From: Dallia pectoralis
Taxonomy: Eukaryota > Chordata > Actinopteri > Esociformes > Umbridae
DNA length: 64,000 nt
Direction: 5' to 3'
NCBI GenBank assembly: GCA_029465975.1
Contig: CM055755.1
Location: 4,907,138-4,971,137, forward strand
The translations under genes were made by a program, and so were the position numbers. The notes under the pieces were generated by a model. That model ran no database searches. It had not been told where the DNA came from and saw only the letters and a program-made list of their open reading frames with translations. Shown in pieces: positions 19,735-33,690 of the stretch. Numbering within the stretch: the stretch's first letter is position 1; every line of letters begins with the position of its first letter.

Positions 19735-22700
19735 TTTTAATTTACTATGAGAAAAGTCAGTCCTCAGAACGAAGTGGGTTCCCTTTATAGCCACAATTAC
19801 TTTATGTAAGTGTGTTTTTACTGACCTCTGTGTGGCTGTCTGTCTGTCAATCTACCAAATGCATGTGAATTCCTGATATCAAATGGGTCTGGATAAAACT
19901 CAGTATAGGCAGTGGTGTGTTTTAAAATGTATTACTAATTACCATTTATAAAATAATCCCATTTATTTAGGCAAACAAGCACTGAAAGAATGTCTCTTCT
20001 CCTGTAAGGATTAATCAACCAAATCTCGAAATAAAATGCAACCTTCATGTCACAGCAACAACATAATTAGGACTTCATTTAACGGTTTTATAATGATGTG
20101 GCACAGATCCAGCTTTTTGCTGACTTTCATGTGTAAAATTAAGATGTTTAAGTGTGAATATTGGCATAAAGCCCATCCTTTGATCCAGTCAGGACCCTTG
20201 TCTGATTAGTTGTCCGGCTCTGGCAGATTAGTCTGAATTAGTCTGAACGTGGAGCGATAATCAGACCAGGGCCACATTCAGTTGGCAAACCTAATAGAAC
20301 CGTCTGTCAATAGAGAGACATTCTACTTGTCTGATCGGCATTTTGTTTTACATTGCACATATCTATTTGAACGTTCCTGAATACATTACAACAAGATAGT
20401 GAATGCTGCTCAGCGTCTCTTGCTGTTAGCCCCACCTGCCCCTTCCGGGCCAAAAATAATCTGCCTGTGAATAATGTCATCCTAAGGCACTGCTTGTACG
20501 GAGTGGGTACTATAATGACATCGGAAAATTGTGGCGGCGGTCCTTGGGTGTGATGTTTCGGTTCCTTTTTGGTCTGATGTATCTCTCTCATCCAGAAGCT
20601 TCTGCTGACCTGAGGATCGCGTTCTGTTAATCATCATTCTCTGTAATCTCTTTACTTTCTGCGTCTCTGCCAGTTATCTGGTACGCATGGTTTTACAGAC
20701 GGCACATGATTACACATGGAAGTTCTACCTCTTGGACCAAACTCCGCTAATGTTCGCAATGACAGTGACCCTTATTTCTTTACTATATAATTACGTTAAT
20801 CCATGGGATTTAAAATGTGACCCTCTGAGCGAGAGTCCCTGGTATAAACGCTAGTCCACCATCACCACCCGGGAAAGTCACAAGCCCTCCAGGGGATATG
20901 TTTGACACTTGGTGTAGAGACAAACCCTCAGACCTGGTGACCTTCATAGCCCACGTTGTTCTCACAGCGGTGTAGTTTGCTAAACGTTCGGGATATATTC
21001 ACCCTGGTTTTCAGATTGTCTCGTTTTACCAAAGCATTTGAACTTCCACTGCTCACCTTCCCTACTTTACGAAGACCGTAAGTAATTTAGAAGGTTTATC
21101 ACATATTTTTCTGCCCCTCCACATATTAGCTTCCTCGCATATTTGCTGCCCCTCGTTTATGCAATAAGCGAAAAAACTTGAATGGACTGACAAGTGGAGT
21201 AGTTGTCACCAAAAGAAAAGCGTGGGAGAAACATCCGGCCCGAATTACGCTTCGTCAAGTTGGACACCGTTGTCCAAGCTGAGGTGAATGACATGCTTTG
21301 ATGGTGTTCTCATTAGACTGGACTCTTTCATTTGTCCTGCAGGATAGAGGAAGAACTTCAGCCTTGATTATACTTTTTTCAAAGGCATTCAGGCTCTCCT
21401 GTAGAAAGAGTTCAATTTTAAGTTGAATGTTTTAATCGAGGGTTCCATATCAAGCCTACAGACAAAGCTCTCCTACGCTGGTGGAACGGCTGGCGATGCT
21501 TTTAATATAGTTCCTTTTAAGGAGCACATGTCCAGCATATTCACTGAGCACGGCAGTGGCATGTAACCGAAAAGAAACTGTGCATGTAATTTGCATGTTT
21601 TTGCTTAATCATTTGCATATGTCTAATACCATAATACTGCTCTGTATCCAACTGTATTTCACATTCTCCTCGTGTCTTTGGTAATGGCAAAGCTAAAGGC
21701 GGGCTCACCTAAAAATCGTCTCTTCTTTGCCAGCACTTTGCCATATTCCCAAAAACGGACCATCCTATTGTAATGAAACGGTTTCGAGATTGCGTCCTGA
21801 ATACATACGCGGTTCACCACATCCCCAGTCGCTTTTGTCAGCAGTGGTCCTTTACCTGACTTATCAGCAGCCCCCACTGCAGACGCCACGCTGGAGCCAC
21901 TGGAACCAGCATATCTTCACGCTCTTCATAGGCAAATGTTCATATCACCTCAGCTGGCTCCTCAATATCCACCGATCCAACAGAACATTGACCTCCGCTA
22001 CATACCTCACACTGGTCATCACTAAAGTCAATACTACCTTTGGACACCATTCTCTTCAGTTCTCCGCCGGCCATTTACTGGGACAATTTGTAGAAGACTT
22101 TTTATCACGCCAGATTCCTTAAAGTCTTAGCTGCAACCCGATCATTTCACTTTCTAAGCACCTTCAACGTCTTTATTAATGTGTCACTTCATGCGTTGAT
22201 ATCCTGGCCACTTTATCCAGCTCTATTCTGTGTAGTGTCAGTGGTTTTGTACTGACTTGAGGTCTGTCCTGCATTTGTGATTCCTTTGGCCAGGTTCTCA
22301 TTGTAATTGTACATTTTAATTGGCAATAACTACTTGGCGATAAAGCTTTTTGTGACGCTGATTGGTTGGCCAACATGTGAATCAAAGCCAATATATGGAT
22401 GGGAATTAAACACACTGACACAGCAAGTATATGACAAGAGACCAGATCAAGCAGTTTACTCACAGCAAATGTTTTCTTCGGTGAGATAAAATGATTGCGA
22501 AAACTAAATCTGCGGTCAAATTTGACCATCACAGGAAATGTATCTTTATACACATATCTAACTCAATTGCACAGTTTTTGTATGTGTTTGAAAGCTCATT
22601 ATTTTCGTAATGTAATATAGAAATACGACGTGGTTAAACAACAAAGGCATGTAACATTTCATAGAAGGAAACATGATTCCATTTTACTGAATTCCAGGAG

Positions 22701-25700
22701 TCTCCTGGATTCCTTTCGTCCCCATTACCAGCCTGTCCGTTATTATGCGACGCTTTATATGCTACAATACAAATCAATATTTCTGTTCAATATTGTCGCC
22801 GTACACGAAACACTTGTCCCGAATGACCCCCGTGGAACAAAAGGCCCCGGCGCCTGGAGGGGGGCACTGCAGCAAAACACACAGTGTGGTTACAGAGACG
22901 GCGACGGTGAGCTCATGGCCGGCGAGCATTTGAAGACGGCGTCGGGTTGTCAGCACATTCGCAGCGATATCACACGGGGAATACAAGCCTCTGAGTGGTC
23001 CACTCTCGGTCTGCACCTGCGACGAGCACTTTCCCTAATCTGCAGCCGGTCAATAACACAACGCCCTAAAAATGTAAGTGCTTGTGTATGAAATGTGATC
23101 CAGGAAAGGAAGCCTCGGAGTGAAAAAAACAAAAACAAGAAAGAAACAATTTTTATATTGTCTTCTGTGGTTAGAGCGTGTGCAACTGTGGCTCCGCGAG
23201 TGTTGTCACGATGTTCACGATGATTTGTATGTTGATGGCGTGGAGCCAGCGGACGGGCGACAATGCTTAGTGATGTCCGGGTGAATATCGAGTTTTAGAT
23301 AATCTGAGGGGCCATTTGTTTGGGGCCCAGTGGATTTTCGTCCAGTCGTGGCATTTCGAATTCACTGGCAGTTGGGGCCGAGTGCGAACTATATTATCAA
23401 CAGGCATTTCACAGAAACCTTATTGGTGGTAGGCTAGATCTCAGTTTCTCCTCTTCAACAGTACAGAGCATTATCTCTCCCACCACCCCACACCCACATC
23501 GATGTTCTGAATGTGCCGACGGAGAGATGCCGGTCGACGACATGTTTGTTGACTGTTAATTGCGTAACTTCGGGTTAATTTTCACAACCACACATAGTTC
23601 TGGAAACACGCAGTGATGCTCTCTCTGGTTCTGGGCTCCCATTGGGATTTGTACAGCTGCTTGGTTATACACAAACGCACGAGCTCTTCCAGCCATAACT
23701 TCACCACAGTGAGCCTAACAGTCATGTCTCATGAGGCTTCGTTCTCTGTACAGGCTGCTTCGTGCCTCGCCCATCTCCTTAACGGCAGACTGGCTTTTTT
23801 CCCCAACATGAATCTTGTTATGGAGCAGCTCTACCCTGAATGGAGAAAATATGTGATTGGTTGACTCAATTACATATGCGGATGTTTACGACTTTAAAAA
23901 AAACTCAGTTATTTAAAAACTCATACCTTTAAGGTTAGAGTTAGGGTTTTAAGTTGGGTTTACGGTAGAAATTAGCTCTACACTGGCTCAAATGTCCTTT
24001 CCCAGGCATTGAAACTTGTTGCTCGCAACAACGCCCATCTGGAAACGGCAGTCGGCAGATCCCAGAATCTATTTTAGATAGGAATTGTAGTTTTTGTTTC
24101 TGTATTTTTTGGGGAGGGTCTATCCACTTTTATACAGACTGATGTTTATCCCATTTTCGTATTCTTGGTCTATTCAACTTTGTTATACACAAGTACACAT
24201 TTCTTCCCGGAAATATACAGTCACTAAGGTTGTAGCTGCCAGCTAATTTATGAAAAGCAGTATAATATATTTTGGGGGTATTTTAACATTCCACAAAATA
24301 ATTTATATGGCCCAGTGATTCCTAAAATATTCACTGATTGTTTTCCTCCTATTATTTGTGCCATGAAATAAAAGAGCGATTTCGCTAGTGTGTCTTTTAG
24401 TGACTCTGCTGGAACGTCGGTGGACCTCCTGCTGACAAATAGCAATTGTGCATTTTAGGGTGGTTGTGATTTTCATGCAGCAAAATAATTTTGCTCAGTA
24501 AATGTTGGCTTATAGGTTATCAAGTGTTTTTAACTAGTTATTATAGATGTAGTACTTTTGTGAGCAAAAATTATTAAACAATCACTAAAAACAACTAAAA
24601 ACATAACATTCGATTTTTGAGTTTCTAGCTAGATGGGAATCATCTCTGTAAAACTTCGCAATTTGTTTCCAAAATTAAAAAACTGGATTTGTTTCGAATG
24701 TGTAACCCATAACGTGAATACTATGTGTCAGGAGCTGAAAGTCACAGCTCAAAAACAGATGCAGAATATCCATCAAAATAATCACTAGGGTAATTGCAGC
24801 AAACTAATGCTTTTTGGGTATCTTTCAGACAAAAGTAAGCAAAAATTCCCACCATGGTCCAATTTACAGCTTTGATCTTGGTTTAAAATGGGTATTTTAA
24901 AGGACTTTCTTCACACAAACCGTATGAATAGGCGCTTTGCTAAGCAATATTTGGGTTTTGAGTATTTATAGCGGCGAGACAAGTTGCTCACTTCCCTAGA
25001 ATAGGACTAATCAACTAAACTAAACACCTTTTGAGGAAGTCTCACAGGAAGTGACATATCCTGGTGGCACCCTTTCCTCCAAGCCAGACCTCTCTACATT
25101 GAAGTGATCTATTTGCACTCTGGCATTCGCCTTGTAATACCACCGTGCGTTTCCTCCTGCATGCAGCTGTGTGATTTATCTAGGAAGTGTCAGCCTCATT
25201 CTCCCACTGTGTACTCTGGATCGGGTACATCTTCAAACCTCTCAACCCAGCAGGCTGAAAACACTGACTTGTATGATTCTGGCTATGGGTGTTAACAAAG
25301 CCTCCTGGAGGATTTACACACAGGATGGAAGAAAACAATCTAAAGAAATAAGAAACAGCTTTCAGCTGGGCAGCACTCAAAGTGCTGTTTCTCTGTTACA
25401 GAAACGAGGTCCCCTTGCCTGTATGCACGGTGCCTCAGTGCTGCGATATGCCCCCGGAGGTGTCTGGTATTTCACCACGTCACCTCAGAGAGAGATAACA
25501 GGGTAATACATCAGTGGTCAACAGCAGACAGTGCCACAACCTGACACGCATGCATTCATTTACGATACAACAAGTCGATCGGGGCCAAATAAAGGCCCGG
25601 CCAATAAAACCCGCCCGATGGGAATTTGACTGGAAAATGTGGCACTTTTATTGAAGTCATTAATTTTCCCCGCGGCATGCCTGCCCTGGGATTTATCGAG

Positions 25701-26840
25701 ACCAACCGTTGGCTCTCTAGCCGAGCGTGAAATGAGCAGGCTGCTAGGCCAGGATTAAATACCTGCTCTCTGCTGAGGAGCAAGTGAAGGCCACTGTGGC
25801 CGATGGCGCTCACCGGCTGGGACCCCTTCTCGTCAGTCACCGGTTGCGTGGGGAACCCGACGGGGCGCTTTGGTTGGCAGCGCAGACGTGGCGGACAAGC
25901 AGGAAGAGGATGTGGCGTTGCCCGTCACCTCATGGACGCTACCGCATTTCACATCCTCACGCTTGCATAGTAGGTCGCATTATATTGATTGGTAGCCTAA
26001 CCCTCTATAATTTTTGATGGCGGCCACGCCGAGGTCAGCGTGCAATTCACTGAGTCATTTTGTGATATAAAGTTCGTACAGTGTGGATTCTGCTTCGGTT
26101 ATGTTTCTTTCAATACGCTTTATTTTTGTATGTGTCCCACCAAACATTGTCCCGCTGTCGTTACTACGTCAAGCGTGGCTTAGTTGCCTTATGTAACCGT
26201 TTTTCTACAGCAAATGACGTCCGTCATTTGTTCATTAGAAACGTTACTGTCCAATGTAGGTACTGTTTGCATAGTGGTTAAAATATGTATTGTTTTTAAA
26301 AAAAAGTTACATTATTGGATGTTGTTTCAGGGTGTTGCATCTCAGTTACTTCGACCTGACTCACTAAATATCTAGGTTGATTTGAGTCCATAAATATCTC
26401 CGTCAAAAACGTAAATATCATCAATGAAACGAGTACTTACATTAAGATATGTGAATATTTAATGAAGACTGTGAATCAGTGTGACCTCTAATATTCTTGT
26501 ACCTCCAGTGCCGGTAACCGGGTTACGCATGCACCCCCCCACGTAAGAAGTTACACAGATTATTATATATTATGTTTCTGCAAATGCTTTCGAGTCGGTC
26601 ACGTCGAACGTCACACCAGATGAGAGAATGAGATATGTGTAATTCAATGGAAAAACAATATGACGCAGAGACTATTTTAGCTGTAACATTAGAACATAAT
26701 TAAATCGTGGGTCACCGGTCTGTACTATACCAAAGAGCCAAACTGGGAATCGGATTACTCTCCTTGTTGTCATGTTGTTCTTTGCATCATTTATTTGTGC
26801 GTCACTTTAATCTCTGTTTATAGACATGGAGTGCATTTAT
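19735..26840. other. Intergenic stretch without recognised genes
   Basis: Mostly AT-rich sequence. A moderately CpG-rich patch at about 22840-23030 and scattered open frames (for example 22630-23091 on + and 21659-21889 on -) carry no recognised domain and lack a convincing splice context. No RNA gene was seen. Confidence 0.55.
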
Positions 26841-26848
26841 ATACACGC

Positions 26849-27561
26849 CTAATACGCTGATTGCTCTCTGCGTGCCACCAAAACAGCGCTGACTCGCCTG
26901 AAGGTGTCCTGTGGTATTTGGCGCCGAGACAATAGCAGCAGAACTTTCAAGTTGCGAGGTGGAGCCGCTGGGGAACGCACCTGTTTGTCCGGCACATCAC
27001 ACAGATGCTCGAACAGATTGAGATCTGGGGAATTGGGAGGCCGGGGCAACGCCTTGAACTCTTCATCGTTTTCCTCAAACTGTTCCCAGACAACGTGTGC
27101 AGTGTCGCAGGGCGTAGTGTCCTGCTGAAAGCGAAAGGGCATACCTGACCTGGTCACAATGTTTAGGTAGGTATCACGGATTAAATTTATGTCCACGTGA
27201 ATTTCCAGACCCTTGGGTTTCCCCGGCCGTTTCCACAGAACATCACACTGCCTTTACCGGCTTTGTCGTTTTCCGGACAGCGCATCCTGGCGCCGTCGCT
27301 TCCTCAGGTATACTGCGTATGCGATGTACACAGCCGTCAAACTTGACTTGAAAGAAAATGGGACTCGTTGGACCAGACAACCTTCGTATACAGTTCCGAG
27401 GTCCAAGTCCAATGCTCACATTCCCGATGTGGGTTCTTTTGACGGTGGACAGGGGTCATCACGGGCACCCTGACTGGTCTCCGGTTCCACAGGCCCCGTA
27501 TACTGAGTGCTGCGAAGCTCTGTGCATTGTGACACATTCCTACCATAATCACAATTACCAT
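26849..27561 (-). mobile_element. Decayed Tc1/mariner transposase
   Basis: Two minus-strand frames are parts of one Tc1-type transposase. The upstream part (27561 to 27337) reads RRPVRVPVMTPVHRQKN and then VVWSNESHFL. The downstream part (27196 to 26849) reads FRFQQDTTPCDTAHVVWEQF, PPNSPDLNLFEHLCDVPDKQ and RQIPQDTFRRVSAVLVA. These are the DDE catalytic regions. The first catalytic Asp of the usual WSDE is Asn here, the two parts are in different frames, and the region between them is eroded. It encodes no active enzyme. Terminal inverted repeats were not found. Confidence 0.9.
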
Positions 27562-27565
27562 TTTC

Positions 27566-28970
27566 TATGACTAGTGCCACAGTAGACCTTCTGTCGGTTC
27601 AGACCAGATGGTATAACCTTTGTTGCCCTTGCATATCAATGACTTCACAAAATCATCTAGTATATATTTTAGCAGTAAGACTGATCCTGAATGATGTGGC
27701 TTTTTGAACAGTGGGAATTTATTTTTATTACTTTGGGAAAAATTTGACAACCAGTAAAATATAAAAATAATTTACTGTGCCTTTCACCGGGTATTCATGA
27801 ATCCAGTATACAAATTTACTTCTAATCCAATCGGCAAAACAAACACAGGACAGATGATCAAAGCTGCCATTTGCTAAGGCGTGTGAAAATCTACCACAAC
27901 TAGAAAATAGCAACAGAGAGAAAATGTGTCCGTTGTCATTTTTAATTACAGAAAACAAGTCCACCGTCCAAATACAGTGTGTGTGTTTGTGTTTTTTTTT
28001 TCTTGCTCCGCATCAAGATGTGTGTGTCCTCCTAAAACCAATACCAAGACTAAGTCCGGACTTGGTCCCTGTTAGGCTAAGTGCATGGTGACGACAGAAT
28101 GGACCACATAGTCTAGACTCTGATAACAGTCCTGCTGGCCCAGACACCCCTATGGTTACCCAGGCTATAATGACCACCTGTGTCGTCATACCTCCAGCTA
28201 CAACAAACCCTTCTGAGCTACTTTACACAGATGATATTAGTACGGAAACTTGTAGGGTCAAACTTGCACACTTTTGCCTGGACGTTAGTTGTATGTCTCT
28301 GGTCTGTAATGACTATCAGCTAGCTTCGTCAGCTTGCTGTGTTGATGTCTTTCCATGCATTTTGCGGTAAAACATTGATGCTATATTGTCAAAAGGCCGG
28401 CTTTTTGTTTAGGCCGAATGAGCTAACTTGTTATGACAGGTTTTGTGAACTAGACACAAGTTGCTTCTTAGTATCTTTTGACGTGCTCGCGATAAATGGT
28501 TTTCTGCACTCTAGGGAGACATTTATTTACCAAACACTTTGTTCAAAAAAACCTCTGCCCAGGATTTATGTAATACGTGTTGGATAAGGTTTATGGTTGG
28601 GATTAGGTAATGGTTAAGGTTATGATAATAAATTGGATTTAGAGTGAAAACATGGTCTAATGCCTTGCTAGCTTGTTCGCAATACAATCTTTTCCCTTTT
28701 GCTCGTAGAGATGCAAGTTGAGTCAACCATGCCTTTCTTACAACTGATGAAAAAAGAAATATGCAATTTCCTACATATCATCAATTAATTAATTATTGTT
28801 ATTGCCAACATTGTCCGACAGAACGGGAAAATGCAATACTAACCGGCGGCAATGAACAGGTTTTCTACAGTGGATGAGGAACTCGGGTGAATTTAAATCT
28901 GAAAATAAAGAATGGGAAGTTCTGCGGCAAGCATGTAGTTAGCGGTTAACTAAACAGCGTGTAAAGAATA
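27566..28970. other. Spacer between two Tc1 remnants
   Basis: AT-rich sequence with no recognised gene. Motifs such as GGTTTATGGTTGGGATTAGG near 28587 resemble low-complexity dispersed fish sequence, but no family can be assigned. Confidence 0.5.
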
Positions 28971-28974
28971 AGGA

Positions 28975-29641
28975 CAATTGAAGGGAGTTTACACACACCG
29001 TAGCCAAATGCATAAAAACATTGTTTGGTCATATTTCCTGAACATTTATCCTAGTAAGTATTCCCGGTCTTAGGTTAGTTAGGATCAAAAGTTAATTTTA
29101 GGAATGTGAAATGTCTGAATAATTGTAGAGAGGGATTTATTTCACCTTGTAGTTCATTCAGGAGTTTACATACACTCAATTAGTATTTGGTAGGGTTGTC
29201 TCGATGGTTTAACTTGGGTCAAATGTTTCTGGTTGCTTTCCACAAGCCATTCCTCCAGACAGAGCTGGTGTGACCGAGCCCGGTTGGTAGGCCTCCTTGC
29301 TCGCACACGCCTTTTCAGTTTTGCCCAGATGTTTTCTATTGTATTGAGGTCAAGGCTTTGTGATGGCCACTCACAAACCTTGATTTGTTGTGCTTAAGCC
29401 ATTTTGACATGACTTTAGAAGTATGTTTGTGGTCATTGTCATTTTTCAAGCCTTTGAACAGCACAGTCAATTTAGGATTCAAACTTCTGACCCACTGGAA
29501 GTGTGATAGAGTGAAATAATCTGTCCGTAAACAACTGTTGGGAAAAGTACTATAGTTTGTTATTATGAAATATGTGGAGTGGTTGAATAATGACCTTTAA
29601 TGACCTAACATAAGTGTAAGTAAACTTCCAACTTCAACTGT
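28975..29641 (-). mobile_element. Internally deleted Tc1-like element with IR/DR ends (salmonid type)
   Basis: The left end has CAATTGAAGGGAGTTTACAC at about 28976, and the right end has TAAACTTCCAACTTCAACTG ending at about 29640, followed by TA. These are the inverted ends of the salmonid Tc1 family from which Sleeping Beauty was derived. Inner direct-repeat copies show as GGAGTTTACATACACTCAAT near 29161 and CTTCTGACCCACTGGAAG near 29485. Between them lies a minus-strand fragment of transposase (TTAACTTGGGTCAAATG is its C-terminal coding end). The total of about 0.67 kb against about 1.6 kb for full elements shows a large internal deletion, so it is non-autonomous. Confidence 0.88.
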
Positions 29642-29707
29642 ATGCAGAACATTTTGACTATTTAGCAGGAGATATTCAAAACCATCGTGTATAGTTTCTG
29701 AATGGTG

Positions 29708-29812
29708 TGTGTGTGTTTGTGTGTGAGAGAGTGTAAAACTGTTTGCAAGTGTGTGTGTGTGTTTGCCAGTGTGTGTGTGTGTGTACGTGTGTGAAAGTGT
29801 GTGTGTTAGCAG
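29708..29812. repeat. Interrupted TG microsatellite
   Basis: Several TGTGTGTG runs are interrupted by TTTGCAAG, TTTGCCAG and GTGAAAG. It lies just right of the Tc1 remnant. A separate 11-bp triplet repeat (ACCTTCTATAA) occurs at 29878-29905. Confidence 0.9.
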
Positions 29813-30002
29813 TATCAAAGAATAGTGCAACAAGAGAAATTTGATAATTCTAGACATTGATCACTTTTCATTCGAAAACCTTCTATAACCTTCTATAACC
29901 TTCTTTAGCAGCATTATGCTTGGTGGGTTGAAGGTGTACCAGGATGTTTGGCAAAGTAGAGACACAGGTACCACAGCGATGCCTGCCATTAGATGATATC
30001 GA

Positions 30003-30120
30003 GCAGGGATATTCAAATCTTACCCTACAAGGTCTGAAGCCTGCGTTTTTTTTGCTGTTCTACCATATCATTAATTGCCGCCCACCTGGTGTCCCAGATC
30101 TAAACAAGGAACTTCCAGAC
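30003..30120. repeat. Fragment of a dispersed fish repeat
   Basis: The stretch AGCAGGGATATTCAAATCTT, ACCCTACAAGGTCTGAAGCC and CCACCTGGTGTCCCAGATCT follows a wording found many times in salmonid-type genomes (recognised from memory; no family name is given). The copy is partial and no coding potential is seen. Confidence 0.45.
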
Positions 30121-31544
30121 AGCTAGGACGAGTTCCTCGGGTGGTCTCAGGGTGATAAAGCTACATCATTTGAAAATTAAATAAACTATCGATCCTCTGT
30201 TGCTAAAGTATGCTTCCTTGTGTGGAAGCCAGCAAGGCTGAGGATGGTAACGCTGACAAATACGCAGAAGTTGTAACTAGCTACCTAATGGAGTTTATTG
30301 ACAAAAAAATAGTTCCACTGATTACAGATTCCCAAATAAGAAACCGTGGGTCAAAGACAAAACCGGCACAATGCTTAAAGCATGATATCATGGGAACTTG
30401 GATCATTACATGACATAATGACCATAGGAAAGCAATAATGGGACTAAGCCAGATTTTTTGTTATTTTTAATTATATTGTTTTCATTATTCAATTATGATT
30501 GTTTTTTTAAACCAAGAATAATTTTGCTATTAACACTGTTGTTCAAATCTGCAATAAAATAACAAACCTAAACTTGAGAGAAAAATAATCGTTTTTATGT
30601 GTTTTAGCCTGGTTTGTGTCACAAATTACCTTGTTAAAAATAGCAATTTATGCATTATTTAAAAAAAAAATCTACAATCCCTTAGATATGACTTATTTCT
30701 ATAAAACTAGCTTACAAATATTTCCCTCGAATATTATCCATTATTTATAAAACTTCTCTGTGTGTGTTAAGAAATCATTCAGTCTAGTTGTTGTTTTTCT
30801 TTATGTCTTGGGGTAAACAAGGGGTAAACTACAAGAAACACCCGCATGTATTCTATTCCTGGTTCTATTTCTAGAACACTTTGGAGTGCCGTGACAATAT
30901 CACCTGCTCAAATGAATAGGGCTACAGAGGGACAGTGCATCTGTACACAAATGCAAAGTTATTTTGGGAAACGCTTTGCCCAGTCACAAATGGTTTACCC
31001 AGAAGATCAAGATGATAGTAAAAGCAACTTGATAGGCCTAGTAAAGCAGCCTATTCAATTTTAGAGATTAGGTTGTGTAACCGATAGCTGCTTATGTGTG
31101 TTTGGCCACAACATAGCCAAACATGGATACAAAGAGAAGACAATACGATAATCTGTAAACCAAGTTTGGGCACCGGGTCTGTCATTGCTCCTATTTCCCC
31201 ACTTAGTTACCAAATTATGTCCCAGGAGGTCATCAAAACTCCCTCAGTTCTGTACCATCAGTTTCTGTTTTGCTCCTTACAAGCATTTTGAAGCAGCTCC
31301 TAGCCTCCTACAGTAGCTACTTCGACCAAAACTGCCGTTTTTGAAGATTGTCTACACTGACTACAGTCACCAGTCGTTTTGAACAGATCGGATGTGAGGA
31401 AGCTATCTGGTGCGGTGACTCATGCATTCAGGAAGACCAGATGGCTTTTTTAAAATGCTGCGCACCAGTAAAAGGCATGAAAATGTTGTTTTGTCCTGCT
31501 GATTATTGGCAAACTGTCAACATTCTGTGTTAGACAACCTATTT

Positions 31545-31960
31545 CGATTAGACTCAACTTTATTGTCATTGGACAGTACGAGTACTGTACAACGAAATCC
31601 AGTTTGCATCTGTGCAAAAGAGCAGTGCGAAAATATATGGAGTAGGCCTACAGTGTGAGGATTTACAATTGACATGGATATTGACATGTGCAGGTATTCA
31701 GTTCAACAACGTAGCAAATTGCAAATGTTAGCAAAAGTTAGCAGCGTGTAGGCAAGAAGTAGCAACGGGAAATGGCAAATGCAAATGGCAGATAAAATAA
31801 ACAAGTAGCTGCGTGAGAGCAAGTTTACCGAATGGTTTCAGAGTTAAGTATGTTAACAGCAGTAGGGGAGAAACTGTTCCTGAGCCTGGTGAGTAGTGAT
31901 CTGTAATGTTTGCCTGACGGCACGGGGGCAAACAGTTTATGGCTCGGTTTTGAGGGGTCA
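31545..31960. repeat. Dispersed fish repeat
   Basis: It begins GACTCAACTTTATTGTCATT, then GTACAACGAAATCCAGTTTG, and later GGGGAGAAACTGTTCCTGAG and GCCTGACGGCACGGGGGCAA. These are recurrent phrases in teleost interspersed repeats. The family is not named with confidence. No open frame of note. Confidence 0.5.
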
Positions 31961-31964
31961 CTGA

Positions 31965-32185
31965 TAATTCCTATTGTTCATGTCTTTGGGAATTTGTACC
32001 AATTCAGACAAAAAAGTGTTTGTGAGATCAGGCCTTTTCCGATTCATCCCAAGGGTGTCCTGAACCAATAATATGACCCTTTACAGTAACTGGATTTTTA
32101 TGCACTTGTGAGCAATATGTGTGGCTGAAACACCTCAACTCAATAATTGTTACGGGTGTCCACATACTTTTGGCCATATAGTGTA
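31965..32185. mobile_element. Right end of a second Tc1-like family
   Basis: The last 32 bases (32154-32185) contain CCACATACTTTTGGCCATAT and end AGTGTA. This is the terminal inverted repeat of a common fish Tc1-like family distinct from the IR/DR element at 29 kb. A TA dinucleotide at 32184-32185 fits the usual target site. Sequence to its left (ATCAGGCC..., CATCCCAAGGGTGTCCTGAA) fits the internal part of such elements, heavily worn. No left terminus was found. Confidence 0.7.
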
Positions 32186-32189
32186 CCTT

Positions 32190-33690
32190 ATGTTTGGAAA
32201 TGGGCTGGATGACCCCACTGCAAAAAAATAGGAAACTCTCATATCCTCAAAGTACTTAGATATGTACTTTAATTTCACCTGTTCAATCGAATAAGACAGA
32301 ATACGTCTTGATGTGATTAAGAAAGAATATGTGACTCGCTAAATCCCGCTTCTCAAGATTTTTTTATCCTGCATAATTCACCTATAATTATTGTGCATTG
32401 GATGTAATACAACTGAGAGCCTGTCATGAATTGTGAGGAACAGGTGGGCCTGGGAGTGTGACAAGGAAGAAAGGGAAGAATGAAAGGCTACTGGCTGGCT
32501 GTGGCCGGCTGGGACCGGATGTGGCCGGCTGGGACCGGATGTGGCCCTGGAGCTCCTCCTTCCTCAGATTGGGTTTCTTCATTCCTTTTACTCTCTGTCC
32601 TTGCCAGGTATTGAACTTCTATATTTGGCCTCATCAGTTGAACAGCTTCCGGACTAAACGTCATCCGCCATTCCATCGGCATGCTATATGCACTTATCCA
32701 AACCCCTTTGTGTCTTAGTTAAGTGAAGGATATCGATGATGCCGAAATGTCAAGGGATCTTCAGAACTTTATAATATTCAGGGCTTCTCATATAAGGTCT
32801 GTAGGTAAAAAATAATTGTTTTCATTCGATGCTTGCATTCAACAGCTCTGAGTTTGGCAGATTTGAGAGGAAACTTCAATCACGACGCTTTATGACTTTT
32901 CACATTTTCAGTTGATAAATTCACGTTGTTAGTCAATATAAATTCTATGTTAGAATTTAAGTAATTTAACATATCCCGAGCAACTTACCACATAGTGGAG
33001 TGCCTAAATTTCTGTACTGGCCACTCGTTAGACCTGAACTCAGAACTCTGGCATTTTAAGCCGCATGCTCTCATCAAGTGACATATATTCTTCGTGACTG
33101 GAAACACAGTTTTGTTTTATGGCAATAATTATTGTGCCTATTGTGTCTCTTGAGCATCAAATCGCAAGCACATAAAATTCTGATTAGCTGCAGCTATTAG
33201 ACCCGACCCTCAGATGATTATTACGTCGGATCAAACCAAGGTCGAAAGACAAAAGCGCATTTATGTTTTTTGGCTGCCAGAGTGAAAATGTAAGGCCAAG
33301 CCGTGTCCCGTCTTTCTCCAGACTGACTGGTTAGTGACTGGGTAGGACAGACTGACCCCTGACCTAGTGCCTCTCATCCAGCTCCCAGCTGCGTCTCCTC
33401 GCGCTAACTCTACGCGCATGCTAGCCGCCTGCTAGCGCTACAAAGATTCCAGTCCGCAGTTTGGATGAAGCGTTTTGAATTATCCGGGTATTTTGATTTA
33501 ACACCTCGTCTTTGACGGAAATCCCACGGCCTACTTTGCGCCCGGCGTACCACAAGCGGCGGTTAGCGTCTTTGTTTTAGGAGGAACAGTTGTGGCTGGA
33601 GGACAAGTAATGGAATGTCACGGGTGTGGTTTATCTGCGTTGGATTTTTGACAATATTACTGAGAATGAGGGTCAAGTGAACTGCCCTGA
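32190..33690. other. Spacer with a CpG-richer patch near 33.35-33.62 kb
   Basis: Mostly AT-rich. The portion from about 33350 to 33620 has many CpG dinucleotides (GCGCTAACTCTACGCGCATG near 33400; GCGCCCGGCGTACC near 33538), suggesting an undermethylated element or promoter, without a recognised exon. A two-copy 20-bp repeat (GTGGCCGGCTGGGACCGGAT) lies at 32501-32540. Confidence 0.45.

Noticed and set aside
22630..23091. 153-codon open frame on the + strand
   Set aside because: No domain recognised, mixed composition, and no flanking splice or poly(A) logic; probably chance in a GC-richer patch.
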